Made by a program: the position numbers and the translations under genes. Below are positions 1-6,354 of a DNA stretch of 41,243 bases, in pieces. The first letter of the stretch is position 1, and every line of letters starts with the position of its first letter. This DNA comes from Thermoleophilia bacterium (GTDB lineage Bacteria > Actinomycetota > Thermoleophilia > Gaiellales > Gaiellaceae): the NCBI GenBank assembly GCA_020845695.1, contig JADLFG010000061.1:1-41243 (forward strand), read 5' to 3'. The notes under the pieces were generated by a model. It searched no databases and was not told the DNA's origin. It saw only the letters and a program-made list of their open reading frames with translations.

Positions 1-160
1 GATCGAGGGCCGCCATCCCACGCCAGCATCCCAGCCCTCACGCCGATCTGCCGCAACGACCGGCAGCCAAGCGACGGGCAAACTCAGCGCATCAACGCTC
101 GCCGACCGCGGAAGATGGAGCTAGCCGTCGTCGACTGAACCACCCGCCCCACCCAGTCGG
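1..160. other. Left edge, no assignable gene
   Basis: One plus-strand frame is open from the window edge to a TGA at 136-138 (45 codons). It could be the 3' end of a gene that starts outside the window. Its third-position GC is clearly lower than in the neighbouring genes and no family is recognisable. It faces the TIM-barrel gene tail to tail. I see no RNA gene or repeat here. Confidence 0.2.
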
Positions 161-979
161 CTACGAGCTACGGAGGAGGATCGCCCGGATCGCCTGGTGG
201 CTCGCCTCGTCGGGCGACTCGCTGATCACCGTGGCCGGACGGTCGAAGTGGGCCAGCGCGTCGCGGAGCGCCTCGGCACGCAGCGTCCCCTCGCCGTAGG
301 GAAGGTGGCGCGTCTCGTTGCGGTTCGCGTACGCGATGTCGGAGAAGTGCACGTGGAACGGCGCCCCGGGCTCCAGCACACGGTCTGCCTCCGAGAGCAC
401 GCGGGCGAACGCGTCGGGGTCGACGAGCGAGCCGTCCGTGACCGCATGCAGGTGCGCGAAGTCGAGCACCGGCCGCACCCAGGGGAGGCGAGCCGCGACC
501 GAGAGGACATCCAAGAGGCTGCCGAGCTCGCGCACCCGGCCCATCACCTCGACGCCGAACGGGACGGCTCTCCCCTTCGCCTCCAGCCGTTCGCGGAGCT
601 CGGCCAGCTGCTCGACAACGTCAGCGAGCGCGGCCTCCCGGGTCCGTCCGAGCAGGAAACCCGGGTGGACGACCACGGGCTCGGCCCCGGCCGCGACGGC
701 GAGCCCGGCCGAGTGGTCGAGCATCCCCACCGCTCGACGGTGCTTCGCGTCTCGCGTGGGCTGCCCGAGGAACGCCGCCAGCGGCGCATGCACGGACAGG
801 GCGATGCCGTGTAGCCGAGCCAGCTCCCCGAGCCGGGCGGCGGTCTCCGTTCCGAGCCAGAACCCGCCTTCGAGGTCGAGCTCGCAGGCCGAGTAGCCGC
901 GCGCCACGAGCAGCGCGATCGCCGTCTCCGGCGACTCGCGATCCGGCAGCCGCGGCGGCCCGAAGCGGACAGCGCCCAC
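161..979 (-). CDS. TIM-barrel sugar phosphate isomerase / endonuclease IV-like protein
   Basis: This 272-residue protein has the AP_endonuc_2 (xylose isomerase-like TIM barrel) fold. Likely metal ligands appear in the usual order: HAP near residue 64, VVHPG near 105, GVEVMG near 142, DFAHLHA near 173, FHVHFSD near 211 and ISESPDE near 251. This string of His/Glu/Asp matches the endonuclease IV (Nfo) and sugar isomerase families, which bind two or three divalent metals. Whether it cuts abasic DNA or isomerises a sugar cannot be told from sequence. The start chosen is GTG at 979, because a TACACT hexamer ends 6 nt upstream; a longer frame to GTG 1000 would contain that promoter. It is transcribed alone, and a tandem repeat lies just upstream. 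Confidence 0.8.
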   Translation of the reverse strand: MGAVRFGPPRLPDRESPETAIALLVARGYSACELDLEGGFWLGTETAARLGELARLHGIALSVHAPLAAFLGQPTRDAKHRRAVGMLDHSAGLAVAAGAEPVVVHPGFLLGRTREAALADVVEQLAELRERLEAKGRAVPFGVEVMGRVRELGSLLDVLSVAARLPWVRPVLDFAHLHAVTDGSLVDPDAFARVLSEADRVLEPGAPFHVHFSDIAYANRNETRHLPYGEGTLRAEALRDALAHFDRPATVISESPDEASHQAIRAILLRSS

Positions 980-985
980 GCGGCC

Positions 986-991
986 AGTGTA
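986..991 (-). promoter_or_regulatory. -10 hexamer TACACT, leaderless start of TIM-barrel gene
   Basis: TACACT on the minus strand ends 6 nt before GTG 979. No ribosome binding site intervenes, so the transcript probably begins at the start codon. I see no -35 box. Confidence 0.6.
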
Positions 992-1014
992 GGGCGGCAC
1001 GCCGGTCGCACCAC

Positions 1015-1116
1015 GATTCAGGGGTCAGACCCCGGGGTCAGACCCCTCAACATCTCTCAACAATTTTCGATTCAGGGGTCAGATCCCGGGGTCAGACCCC
1101 TCAACATCTCTCAACA
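1015..1116. repeat. 54-bp tandem duplication built on GGGGTCAGACCCC
   Basis: Two head-to-tail copies of a 54-bp unit lie at 1015-1068 and 1069-1116 (the second is slightly truncated). Each unit contains the 13-mer GGGGTCAGACCCC twice in direct orientation (1021-1033, 1034-1046; 1075-1087 with one mismatch, 1088-1100). The 13-mer is itself an inverted repeat, GGGGTC-A-GACCCC. The rest of the unit (CAACATCTCTCAACA) is AT-richer than the genome. The element sits between two divergent genes. It resembles a repetitive extragenic palindrome rather than a promoter. Confidence 0.85.
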
Positions 1117-1152
1117 TTGTTTGGCGCTCGCGGTGCCGTCCGACGGCGCCGT

Positions 1153-1158
1153 TACGTT
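1153..1158 (+). promoter_or_regulatory. -10 hexamer TACGTT
   Basis: TACGTT ends 6 nt before ATG 1165 with no Shine-Dalgarno, which supports that start over an in-frame ATG at 1117 inside the repeat flank. Confidence 0.55.
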
Positions 1159-1164
1159 GAGCAC

Positions 1165-1401
1165 ATGCCGCGACGGCCTTCCAGGATCGAGTTGCTCGAG
1201 CTCGACATCGACGTTCGCCTCGCTGATCTCTGGGCCGAGGCGCTCGACGTCGAGGAGTGGGGGCTCGAGGTGGTCTCCGCGCTGATGCGAGCCGCCTACG
1301 GCAAGGGGTACTGTGACGCGCTCACGGAGGACGATCCGGGCTCGCTGTGCCGCGACCACGGCTACGTCGTCCCGGCCCGCCGGCCGGCCCCGGCCCCGTA
1401 G
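1165..1401 (+). CDS. Small conserved-looking hypothetical protein (78 aa)
   Basis: This is a soluble, mostly helical 78-residue protein, acidic in its first half (ELLELDIDVRLADLWAEALD) with a basic, proline-rich tail. I do not recognise a family. The coding signal is good: GC-rich third positions, a leaderless -10 directly upstream, and an ordinary stop 47 nt before the ccmE start codon. The mid-region segment AYGKGYCDAL ends in the only two cysteines, one there and one in SLCRDHGY, too few for a zinc site on their own. It may be cotranscribed with ccmE, but ccmE has its own promoter. Function unknown. Confidence 0.6.
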   Translation: MPRRPSRIELLELDIDVRLADLWAEALDVEEWGLEVVSALMRAAYGKGYCDALTEDDPGSLCRDHGYVVPARRPAPAP

Positions 1402-1435
1402 CGCCGCACCCTGCGCCGGCCCGGGAAGCCGGGGC

Positions 1436-1441
1436 TACAAT
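1436..1441 (+). promoter_or_regulatory. -10 hexamer TACAAT for ccmE
   Basis: TACAAT ends 7 nt before GTG 1449. It is the best match to the consensus -10 in the window and fixes the ccmE start, since the reading frame is open much further upstream. Confidence 0.65.
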
Positions 1442-1448
1442 CGAGACG

Positions 1449-1853
1449 GTGGCACGCAGACGCATTCCCGTGCGGCTCGTGATCGCGCTGTCGGTCGCGG
1501 TCGTGCTCGCGGTGTTCCTCCTCTACACGAGCTTCGCCGGTGGCGCGACCGACTCGCTGCGCCCGAGTCAGCTCGCCGGCGCCCAGGGGGAGGTCCAGCT
1601 TGCCGGGATCGTCGTCGGGCCCGTGGCAGGGGACGCGCACGGGACGGGACTGACGTTCGCGCTCAAGGACTTCGACGGGCCCGCGACGGTCCCCGTCGTC
1701 TACACCGGCTCGGTTCCCGACCTCTTCGCCGCCGACCGGCACGTCTATCTGCGCGGCGAGTTGCGGGACGGCGTCTTCGTCGGCGTCGAGGACTCGCTCG
1801 TGACGAAGTGCCCTTCGAAGTACGCGCCGAAGAGCGACGACGCCGCCGGCTGA
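1449..1853 (+). CDS. ccmE: Cytochrome c maturation heme chaperone CcmE, Cys (CXXXY) type
   Basis: CcmE carries heme on the outer face of the membrane from CcmABCD to the CcmF ligase. This 134-residue protein has an N-terminal membrane anchor (about residues 8-27) followed by the OB-fold (about 40-115) with the family pattern of QLxG, VxxGxVxG, FALKD and VxxGxVPDLF. The heme-binding site near the C-terminus reads TKCPSKYAP. The usual covalent heme His (HxxxY) is replaced by Cys121 with Tyr125, giving CXXXY. This Cys variant is known from archaea and some Desulfovibrio, where it goes with a reduced Ccm system (system I*). ccmF follows 1 nt after the stop. ccmABCD are not in this window. Confidence 0.92.
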   Translation: MARRRIPVRLVIALSVAVVLAVFLLYTSFAGGATDSLRPSQLAGAQGEVQLAGIVVGPVAGDAHGTGLTFALKDFDGPATVPVVYTGSVPDLFAADRHVYLRGELRDGVFVGVEDSLVTKCPSKYAPKSDDAAG

Positions 1854-1854
1854 C

Positions 1855-3852
1855 GTGCCGGGACTCGGCCGCGCCGCCCTCGTCATCGCCCTCGGCCTCG
1901 TCCTGTACGCGGCGATTGCGGGCGCCTACGCGGCGCTGCGGGGCCGGCGCCGCCTGGCGGACTCGGCGGCCAACGCACTCGTCGTCTCCTTCGTCGCCAC
2001 GGCGGCGGCGGCGGCGGTCCTGCTCGGCGCGTTCCTCACCGACGACCTCTCCCTCACGTACGTCGCGAACCACTCGAGCCGGGACCTGCCGCGCGGCTAC
2101 GCCTTCAGCGCGTTCTGGGGCGGTCAGGAGGGCTCGCTCCTGCTCTGGCTGCTCGTCCTCACCGGCATGTCCGCGGCCGCGGTCGTCCTCAACCGCCGGC
2201 TCGTCCGGGAGGTTCTCCCGTGGACGGTGCCGATCCTGGCCGGCGTCGCCGTGTTCTTCGCGCTCGTGCTCGTGCTCGTCTCGAGCCCGTTCGCGACCCA
2301 GCCGGCGCCGGCTGACGGGCTCGGGCTCAACCCGAGCCTCCAAAACCCGTACATGATCGCCCACCCACCGCTGCTCTACCTCGGTTACGTGGGGTTGACG
2401 ATCCCGTTCGCGTTCGCGATGGCCGCGCTCGCCTCACGCCGTATCGACGAGCGCTGGATCGTCGCGACCAGGCGCTGGACGCTCGGCGCCTGGGCGTTCC
2501 TCGGGATCGGCATCCTCGTCGGCGCGAAGTGGGCGTACGAGGAGATCGGCTGGGGCGGCTGGTACGCGTGGGATCCCGTCGAGAACGCCGCGCTGATGCC
2601 CTGGCTCGTCGCGACGGCGTTCCTGCACTCGGTGATGGTGCAGGAGAAGAAGAACATGCTCCGCGTCTGGAACGTCGTCCTCGTGGCCCTCGCGTTCGGG
2701 CTCTCCCTGTTCGGGACGTTCCTCACCCGCAGCGGGGTCGTCAACTCGATCCACAGCTTCGCCGAGTCCCCGATCGGCGCGTGGTTCCTCGGCTTCATCT
2801 GCCTCGTCGTGGCCGGCTCGATCGCGCTGATCCTTTCGCGTTTGCCGCTGCTTCGCGCCCCGACGCGAATGGAGTCACTCGTGTCGCGCGAGGCCGCGTT
2901 CCTCTACAACAACCTCTTCTTCGTCGCGTTCGCCCTCACGGTGCTGTGGGGCGTCGCCTACCCGCTCGTCTCCGAGGCCGTTCGCGGTGTCGCCGCAACC
3001 GTCGGCTCGCCCTACTACAACTTCTTCGCGATCGTGTTCGGGCTGCCGCTCGTCTTCCTGATGGCGGTCGGGCCACTTGTCGCGTGGCGCCGGGCCTCGA
3101 CCCGCGCACTCGTGCGAGCGGTCGCGTGGCCGGCCGCGGCCGCGATTGCCTCCGGAGTCGCGCTCCTCGCGACCGGATCTGGGTCGAGCCCCGTCGGGCT
3201 GGTCGGCTACACGTTCGCGATCTTCGTGCTCGCCGCGATCGCTCTCGAGTTCGTCCGGGGCACACGCGCGCGCAAGGCACTCGGGGGCACCGGCTGGGTC
3301 GACGCGTTCGCGTCACTCGTCTCGCGAAACCGGCGCCGCTACGGAGGCTACGTCGTGCACGCGTCGATCGCGCTGCTCGTGATCGGAGCGGTCGGCATCG
3401 GTGCGTTCGGGAGCTCCCGGGAAGGCCGGCTCGCGCCCGGGGAGGAGCTCGAGGTGGACGGCTACGTGCTGCGCTACCTCGGTTCGAGCGAGCGACAGGC
3501 CGCCAACGCCGTCGAGCTGCGCGCCCGCATCGAGGTGTCGCGCGGCGGGGAGGTGCTCGGGGTGCTTCAACCCGGCAAGAACCGCTATCTCGCCGAGCAG
3601 CAGACCTCGAACGAGGTCGCGATCCGCCCCGACTGGCCGGGCGGGGAGGACCTGTTCCTGATCGCCGAGGAGTTCGGCGAGGGTGGCACTCTCTACCTGA
3701 AGGCGCTCGTCAACCCGCTCGTCAACGTGATCTGGCTGGCCGGGGTCGTGTTCGTGCTCGGTTCCCTGTTGGCCATGTGGCCGGATGCTCGCGAGCAGCG
3801 CCGCCTGGCCCAGCGCTTCGCGGATCCGGAAGCCTACGCGCGCACCGGATGA
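1855..3852 (+). CDS. ccmF: Cytochrome c heme lyase subunit CcmF
   Basis: CcmF takes heme from CcmE and joins it to the CXXCH motif of apocytochrome c. This 665-residue polytopic membrane protein has the family hallmarks: the tryptophan-rich WWD loop WGGWYAWDPVENA at about residues 233-245, and conserved histidines in IAHPPLLYLG (about 170), TAFLHS (about 257), the TRSGVVNSIHSF region (about 300) and YVVHAS (about 502). It ends with the periplasmic domain and a final membrane helix. The start is GTG 1855, 1 nt after the ccmE stop, so translation is probably coupled. The stop overlaps the next gene (ATGA). No CcmH thioredoxin-like protein follows, in keeping with a reduced system. Confidence 0.95.
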   Translation: MPGLGRAALVIALGLVLYAAIAGAYAALRGRRRLADSAANALVVSFVATAAAAAVLLGAFLTDDLSLTYVANHSSRDLPRGYAFSAFWGGQEGSLLLWLLVLTGMSAAAVVLNRRLVREVLPWTVPILAGVAVFFALVLVLVSSPFATQPAPADGLGLNPSLQNPYMIAHPPLLYLGYVGLTIPFAFAMAALASRRIDERWIVATRRWTLGAWAFLGIGILVGAKWAYEEIGWGGWYAWDPVENAALMPWLVATAFLHSVMVQEKKNMLRVWNVVLVALAFGLSLFGTFLTRSGVVNSIHSFAESPIGAWFLGFICLVVAGSIALILSRLPLLRAPTRMESLVSREAAFLYNNLFFVAFALTVLWGVAYPLVSEAVRGVAATVGSPYYNFFAIVFGLPLVFLMAVGPLVAWRRASTRALVRAVAWPAAAAIASGVALLATGSGSSPVGLVGYTFAIFVLAAIALEFVRGTRARKALGGTGWVDAFASLVSRNRRRYGGYVVHASIALLVIGAVGIGAFGSSREGRLAPGEELEVDGYVLRYLGSSERQAANAVELRARIEVSRGGEVLGVLQPGKNRYLAEQQTSNEVAIRPDWPGGEDLFLIAEEFGEGGTLYLKALVNPLVNVIWLAGVVFVLGSLLAMWPDAREQRRLAQRFADPEAYARTG

Positions 3853-4163
3853 CGACCGTGGCGCTGATCCTGGCCGCGGCGCTCGCGGTCGCGGCGGTCC
3901 TCTGCGTCGCCCGGCCGCTCTTGCGCGACCCGGCGGCGGTCGTGACGGGCGGCGCGGTCGACCACGAGCGGCTGCGGCTCCTCGACGAGCGCGACCGCGC
4001 GCTGGCCGCGCTCAAGGAGCTCGAGCTCGACCACCGCACCGGCAAGATCTCGGACGAGGACTACCGCGAGCTGATTGATCCGGTTCGCCGCGAGGCCGCG
4101 GCTGCCCTGCGAGCGCTCGACCGTACCGGGGGCCCGTCTACGCGGCCTCGGGCGGCAAGTTGA
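3849..4163 (+). CDS. CcmI-like small membrane protein
   Basis: This 104-residue protein has one N-terminal membrane helix (residues 3-22) and then a charged helical region with LLDERDRALAALKELELD and HRTGKISDEDYRELI. This resembles the N-terminal part of CcmI/CycH, the apocytochrome chaperone subunit of the heme ligation complex, without its TPR domain. The ATG overlaps the ccmF stop by 4 nt, so it is translated with ccmF. Its last 26 bp overlap the end of hpt on the opposite strand. The CcmI assignment rests on context plus the short N-terminal match. Confidence 0.7.
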   Translation: MTTVALILAAALAVAAVLCVARPLLRDPAAVVTGGAVDHERLRLLDERDRALAALKELELDHRTGKISDEDYRELIDPVRREAAAALRALDRTGGPSTRPRAAS

Positions 4164-4686
4164 CGATCCGCAGGTCGGGCAGGCTGCGGTAGAGCTGGTC
4201 GAGGTCGAAGCCGTACCCGACGAAGAACTCGTCCGGGACGGTGAACCCGACGTAGCGGATCGGGAGGTCGTCCACGAGCCGGCGGTAGGGTCGGTCGAGC
4301 AGCGTGCAGACCGCAAGGTCTCGCGGCGCGCGAAGCTCGAGCGTTCTGACCAGGTAGTTGAGCGTCAGGCCGGTGTCGACGACGTCCTCGACGATCAGGA
4401 CGTCACGGCCGGAGATCGGCATCTCGAGATCCTTGATCATGCGGATCGTCGAGCGGCCGCCGAGGGCGCCGCCGTAGCCGGCGAGCGCGACGAAGTCGAT
4501 GGCGTGCGGGACGCTGACGGCGCGGGCGAGATCGGCGACGAACACGAACGCGCCGCGGAGGACGGAGACGAGCACGAGCTCGCGGCCGGCGTAGTCACGG
4601 CTGACCTCGTCGCCGAGCTCGGCGACCCTGATCGCGAGCTCGTCGCGCGAGAGGTAGACGCCGCCGACGCGCGGGTCGGCGATCAG
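4138..4686 (-). CDS. hpt: Hypoxanthine phosphoribosyltransferase
   Basis: This enzyme salvages hypoxanthine and guanine with PRPP to give IMP and GMP in the cytoplasm. The 182-residue product shows the PRPP-binding loop VLIVEDVVDTGLTL (about residues 100-113), the early LVSVLRGAFVFVADL segment, and the late motifs TLLDRP and PDEFFVGYGFD. The start is unusual. No ATG, GTG or TTG lies in frame between the upstream gene's body and the conserved core. The only sensible initiator is CTG at 4684-4686, which overlaps the upstream stop as CTGA and gives a protein of normal family length. Expression by coupling to the nuclease-like gene is inferred. The 3' end overlaps the ccmI-like gene by 26 bp. Confidence 0.9.
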   Translation of the reverse strand: MIADPRVGGVYLSRDELAIRVAELGDEVSRDYAGRELVLVSVLRGAFVFVADLARAVSVPHAIDFVALAGYGGALGGRSTIRMIKDLEMPISGRDVLIVEDVVDTGLTLNYLVRTLELRAPRDLAVCTLLDRPYRRLVDDLPIRYVGFTVPDEFFVGYGFDLDQLYRSLPDLRIVNLPPEAA

Positions 4687-5039
4687 GTGCGGTGGCTCAG
4701 CCCGTATTTCTGCGCCAGGCGCTCGAAGTCGCGCCGGTAGAACAGCTTGACTCTGACGTCGGGGTAGAGCTCGCGCAGCTTCCGCAGCTTGCGATTCTTG
4801 CGGGTTACGAGCGACTGCTTCATGACCGTCAGCTCCACGTACAGATCCTGCTCGGGCAGGTAGAAGTCGGGTGTAATCGCCTCGACCACCCGTCCGTCCT
4901 CGGCGGTCTCGAGTACGAACGTGCGCGGCTCGTACTCCCAAGGGACGCCGTGGTAGTCGAGGAGCTTCGCGCATTCCAGCTCTGCGTCGTTCGCGAACTG
5001 TGGCGTCTCCCCCCCGCAATATGCCTGGAAAACGGGCAT
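4683..5039 (-). CDS. Small PD-(D/E)XK nuclease-like protein
   Basis: This 118-residue protein looks like a minimal restriction-endonuclease or TnsA-like fold. There is an early acidic residue in NDAELECAKLL (Glu20/Glu22), then EYEPRTF, then TPDFYLP (Asp58), then YVELTV (Glu69) followed by K74, and a basic helix VTRKNRKLRKLRELYP. In a canonical site E-x-K would follow; here the third position is Thr71, so activity is uncertain. The start ATG 5039 is favoured over ATG 5048 because the latter lies inside the -10 (GATAAT). It is the first gene of a two-gene unit with hpt. Substrate unknown. Confidence 0.7.
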   Translation of the reverse strand: MPVFQAYCGGETPQFANDAELECAKLLDYHGVPWEYEPRTFVLETAEDGRVVEAITPDFYLPEQDLYVELTVMKQSLVTRKNRKLRKLRELYPDVRVKLFYRRDFERLAQKYGLSHRT

Positions 5040-5046
5040 TTCCAGC

Positions 5047-5056
5047 ATTATCCACA
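5047..5056 (-). promoter_or_regulatory. -10 GATAAT overlapped by a perfect DnaA box
   Basis: GATAAT (minus strand, 5047-5052) ends 7 nt before ATG 5039. On the plus strand, 5048-5056 reads TTATCCACA, the exact DnaA-box consensus, lying over the -10. DnaA could thus occlude this promoter, though a chance match is possible. Confidence 0.5.
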
Positions 5057-5102
5057 GGCCAGGATACCAACCGGCTCGGATGGCGGCCGCGGCGTCCGGC
5101 GC

Positions 5103-5108
5103 TAGACT
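5103..5108 (+). promoter_or_regulatory. -10 hexamer TAGACT for the glpX-like gene
   Basis: TAGACT ends 7 nt before GTG 5116 with no Shine-Dalgarno, favouring that start over ATG 5080 and GTG 5152. Confidence 0.6.
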
Positions 5109-5115
5109 CGCCGCG

Positions 5116-6093
5116 GTGGGGGCGACCGGCCAACAGCAGGGCTGCCCGTGCGTGACGTATGCGGCCGTCACGGAGCGGGCGGCGCTCGCAGGCGGGCGGT
5201 GGCTGGGCCGCGGCGACGAGGACGGCGCTGCCGAGGCCGCGACCGCCGGCCTCCGGGCTGCGCTCGATCTGAAGGCGATCGACGGCCGGATCGTCGTCGG
5301 CCCGGCGCAGGAGGGCGCGCTCGCGGTTGGTTCAACCGTGGGCGCGGGCGGACCGCCGGTCGATCTCGCGGTCGACCCCCTCGAAGGCCCGGCCGTCGTC
5401 GCCCGTGGTGGGTACGGGGCCATGGCGATGATCGCTGTCGGGGCGCCGGGGACGCTCCCGCGGCTGCCCGAGATGTACATGCGCAAGATGGCCGTCGGGC
5501 CTGTGGCAAAGGGGCGGATCGACCTGTCCAAGCCGATCGCCGACAACATCGAGGCGATCGCGGACGCGTTCGGCCGTCGGCCGAACGACGTGACCGCGAT
5601 CGTGCTCGAGCGGCCTCGCCACCACGACCTCGTCGAGGAGCTGCGCCTGTCCGGAGCCCGGATCAAGCTGGTCCAGGACGGTGACGTCACGGCCGCGATC
5701 AGCTGCGCGATCCGCGGCACGAACGATCACCTCGCGGTCGGAATCGGCGGCGCTCGCCAGGCGGTGATCGCCGCCGCGGCGCTGCGCTGTCTCGGCGGCG
5801 AGCTGCAGGCGCAGTTCTGGCCTGTCTCCCGCAGCGAGATCGCGCAGGCCCGCGGGTACGGCTTCGAGGACCTGCAGAAGGTATTCACGATCGAGGAGCT
5901 CGCCCCGCGCGACGTGGCCGTGGTCGCGACCGGCGTCTCGAACGGCGATCTCCTGCGCGGCGTGCGCTACCTCGCCGATTCAGCCCGCACGCACTCGCTC
6001 GTTCTCTGCACCCGCTGCAACTGGGTCCGCTTCGTCGACGGGACGCACTTCTTCGGCCGCGAGCGTCGCGAGGAGATTCGCCTGCTCGGCTAG
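5116..6093 (+). CDS. GlpX-family (class II FBPase-like) protein with substituted metal ligands
   Basis: This 325-residue protein follows Escherichia coli GlpX along its whole length: VTERAALAG and WLGRGD at the start, VDLAVDPLEG, MYMRKM, GPVAKG, RPRH, QDGDV, GIGG and TGVSNGDLL. Class II fructose-1,6-bisphosphatase needs metal ligands equivalent to E. coli Asp33, Glu57, Asp85, Glu88 and Glu213. Here Asp85 and Glu88 remain (DPLEG). Asp33 is Ala39. The GEGEIDEAPML loop with Glu57 is replaced by GPAQEG with a net 4-residue loss. Glu213 is Gln215. Lys29 is Glu35 and Thr90 is Pro92. So the fold is GlpX but ordinary FBPase activity is doubtful. It could be a paralogue with another role. It is transcribed alone, divergent from the nuclease-like gene. 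Confidence 0.85.
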   Translation: MGATGQQQGCPCVTYAAVTERAALAGGRWLGRGDEDGAAEAATAGLRAALDLKAIDGRIVVGPAQEGALAVGSTVGAGGPPVDLAVDPLEGPAVVARGGYGAMAMIAVGAPGTLPRLPEMYMRKMAVGPVAKGRIDLSKPIADNIEAIADAFGRRPNDVTAIVLERPRHHDLVEELRLSGARIKLVQDGDVTAAISCAIRGTNDHLAVGIGGARQAVIAAAALRCLGGELQAQFWPVSRSEIAQARGYGFEDLQKVFTIEELAPRDVAVVATGVSNGDLLRGVRYLADSARTHSLVLCTRCNWVRFVDGTHFFGRERREEIRLLG

Positions 6094-6207
6094 GCAATAG
6101 CCGTTCGCTCCGCGATGGAGGGGTCAGACCCCGGGGTCTGACCCCTTGAGGCGATAGCCGTTCGCTCCGCGATGGAGGGGTCAGACCCCGGGGTCTGACC
6201 CCTTGAG
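6094..6207. repeat. 57-bp tandem duplication with 28-bp perfect palindrome
   Basis: Two near-identical 57-bp copies lie at 6094-6150 and 6151-6207. Each ends in GGGGTCAGACCCC followed by its inverse GGGGTCTGACCCC (6120-6145 and 6177-6202), a perfect palindrome that extends to 28 bp with the flanking A and T. It shares the 13-mer with the repeat at 1015-1116, but there the two 13-mers are in direct orientation. It begins immediately after the glpX-like stop and may act as that gene's terminator. Confidence 0.85.
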
Positions 6208-6275
6208 GCGGCGCGGCTGAGATCTCCTGAGTCCGGGTCTGCAAACCGTCTTCGGGGAGGGGCCGGCAGGCCTCG

Positions 6276-6303
6276 CGTCGGGGTCGCGGCTGCGCCCCCG
6301 ACG
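6276..6303. other. GC-rich hairpin in intergenic region
   Basis: CGTCGGGG (6276-6283) and CCCCGACG (6296-6303) form a perfect 8-bp stem around a 12-nt loop. It lies between the tandem repeat and the promoter of the next gene. No T-tract follows. It may be a terminator or simply GC-rich noise. Confidence 0.4.
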
Positions 6304-6342
6304 GTCTCGGGGCGGACGTACCGCGGGCTCGCGCCCACGGGC

Positions 6343-6348
6343 TACACT
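6343..6348 (+). promoter_or_regulatory. -10 hexamer TACACT
   Basis: TACACT ends 6 nt before ATG 6355 with no ribosome binding site between them, a leaderless arrangement. Confidence 0.6.
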
Positions 6349-6354
6349 GGCTGC

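Noticed and set aside
5048..5056. DnaA box considered as part of an origin of replication
   Set aside because: It is a single box with no cluster, no AT-rich unwinding region and no dnaA or dnaN nearby.
6090..6338. An 82-codon minus-strand frame with a duplicated 19-residue segment
   Set aside because: The duplication simply translates the 57-bp tandem repeat, and the frame lacks a promoter or ribosome site.
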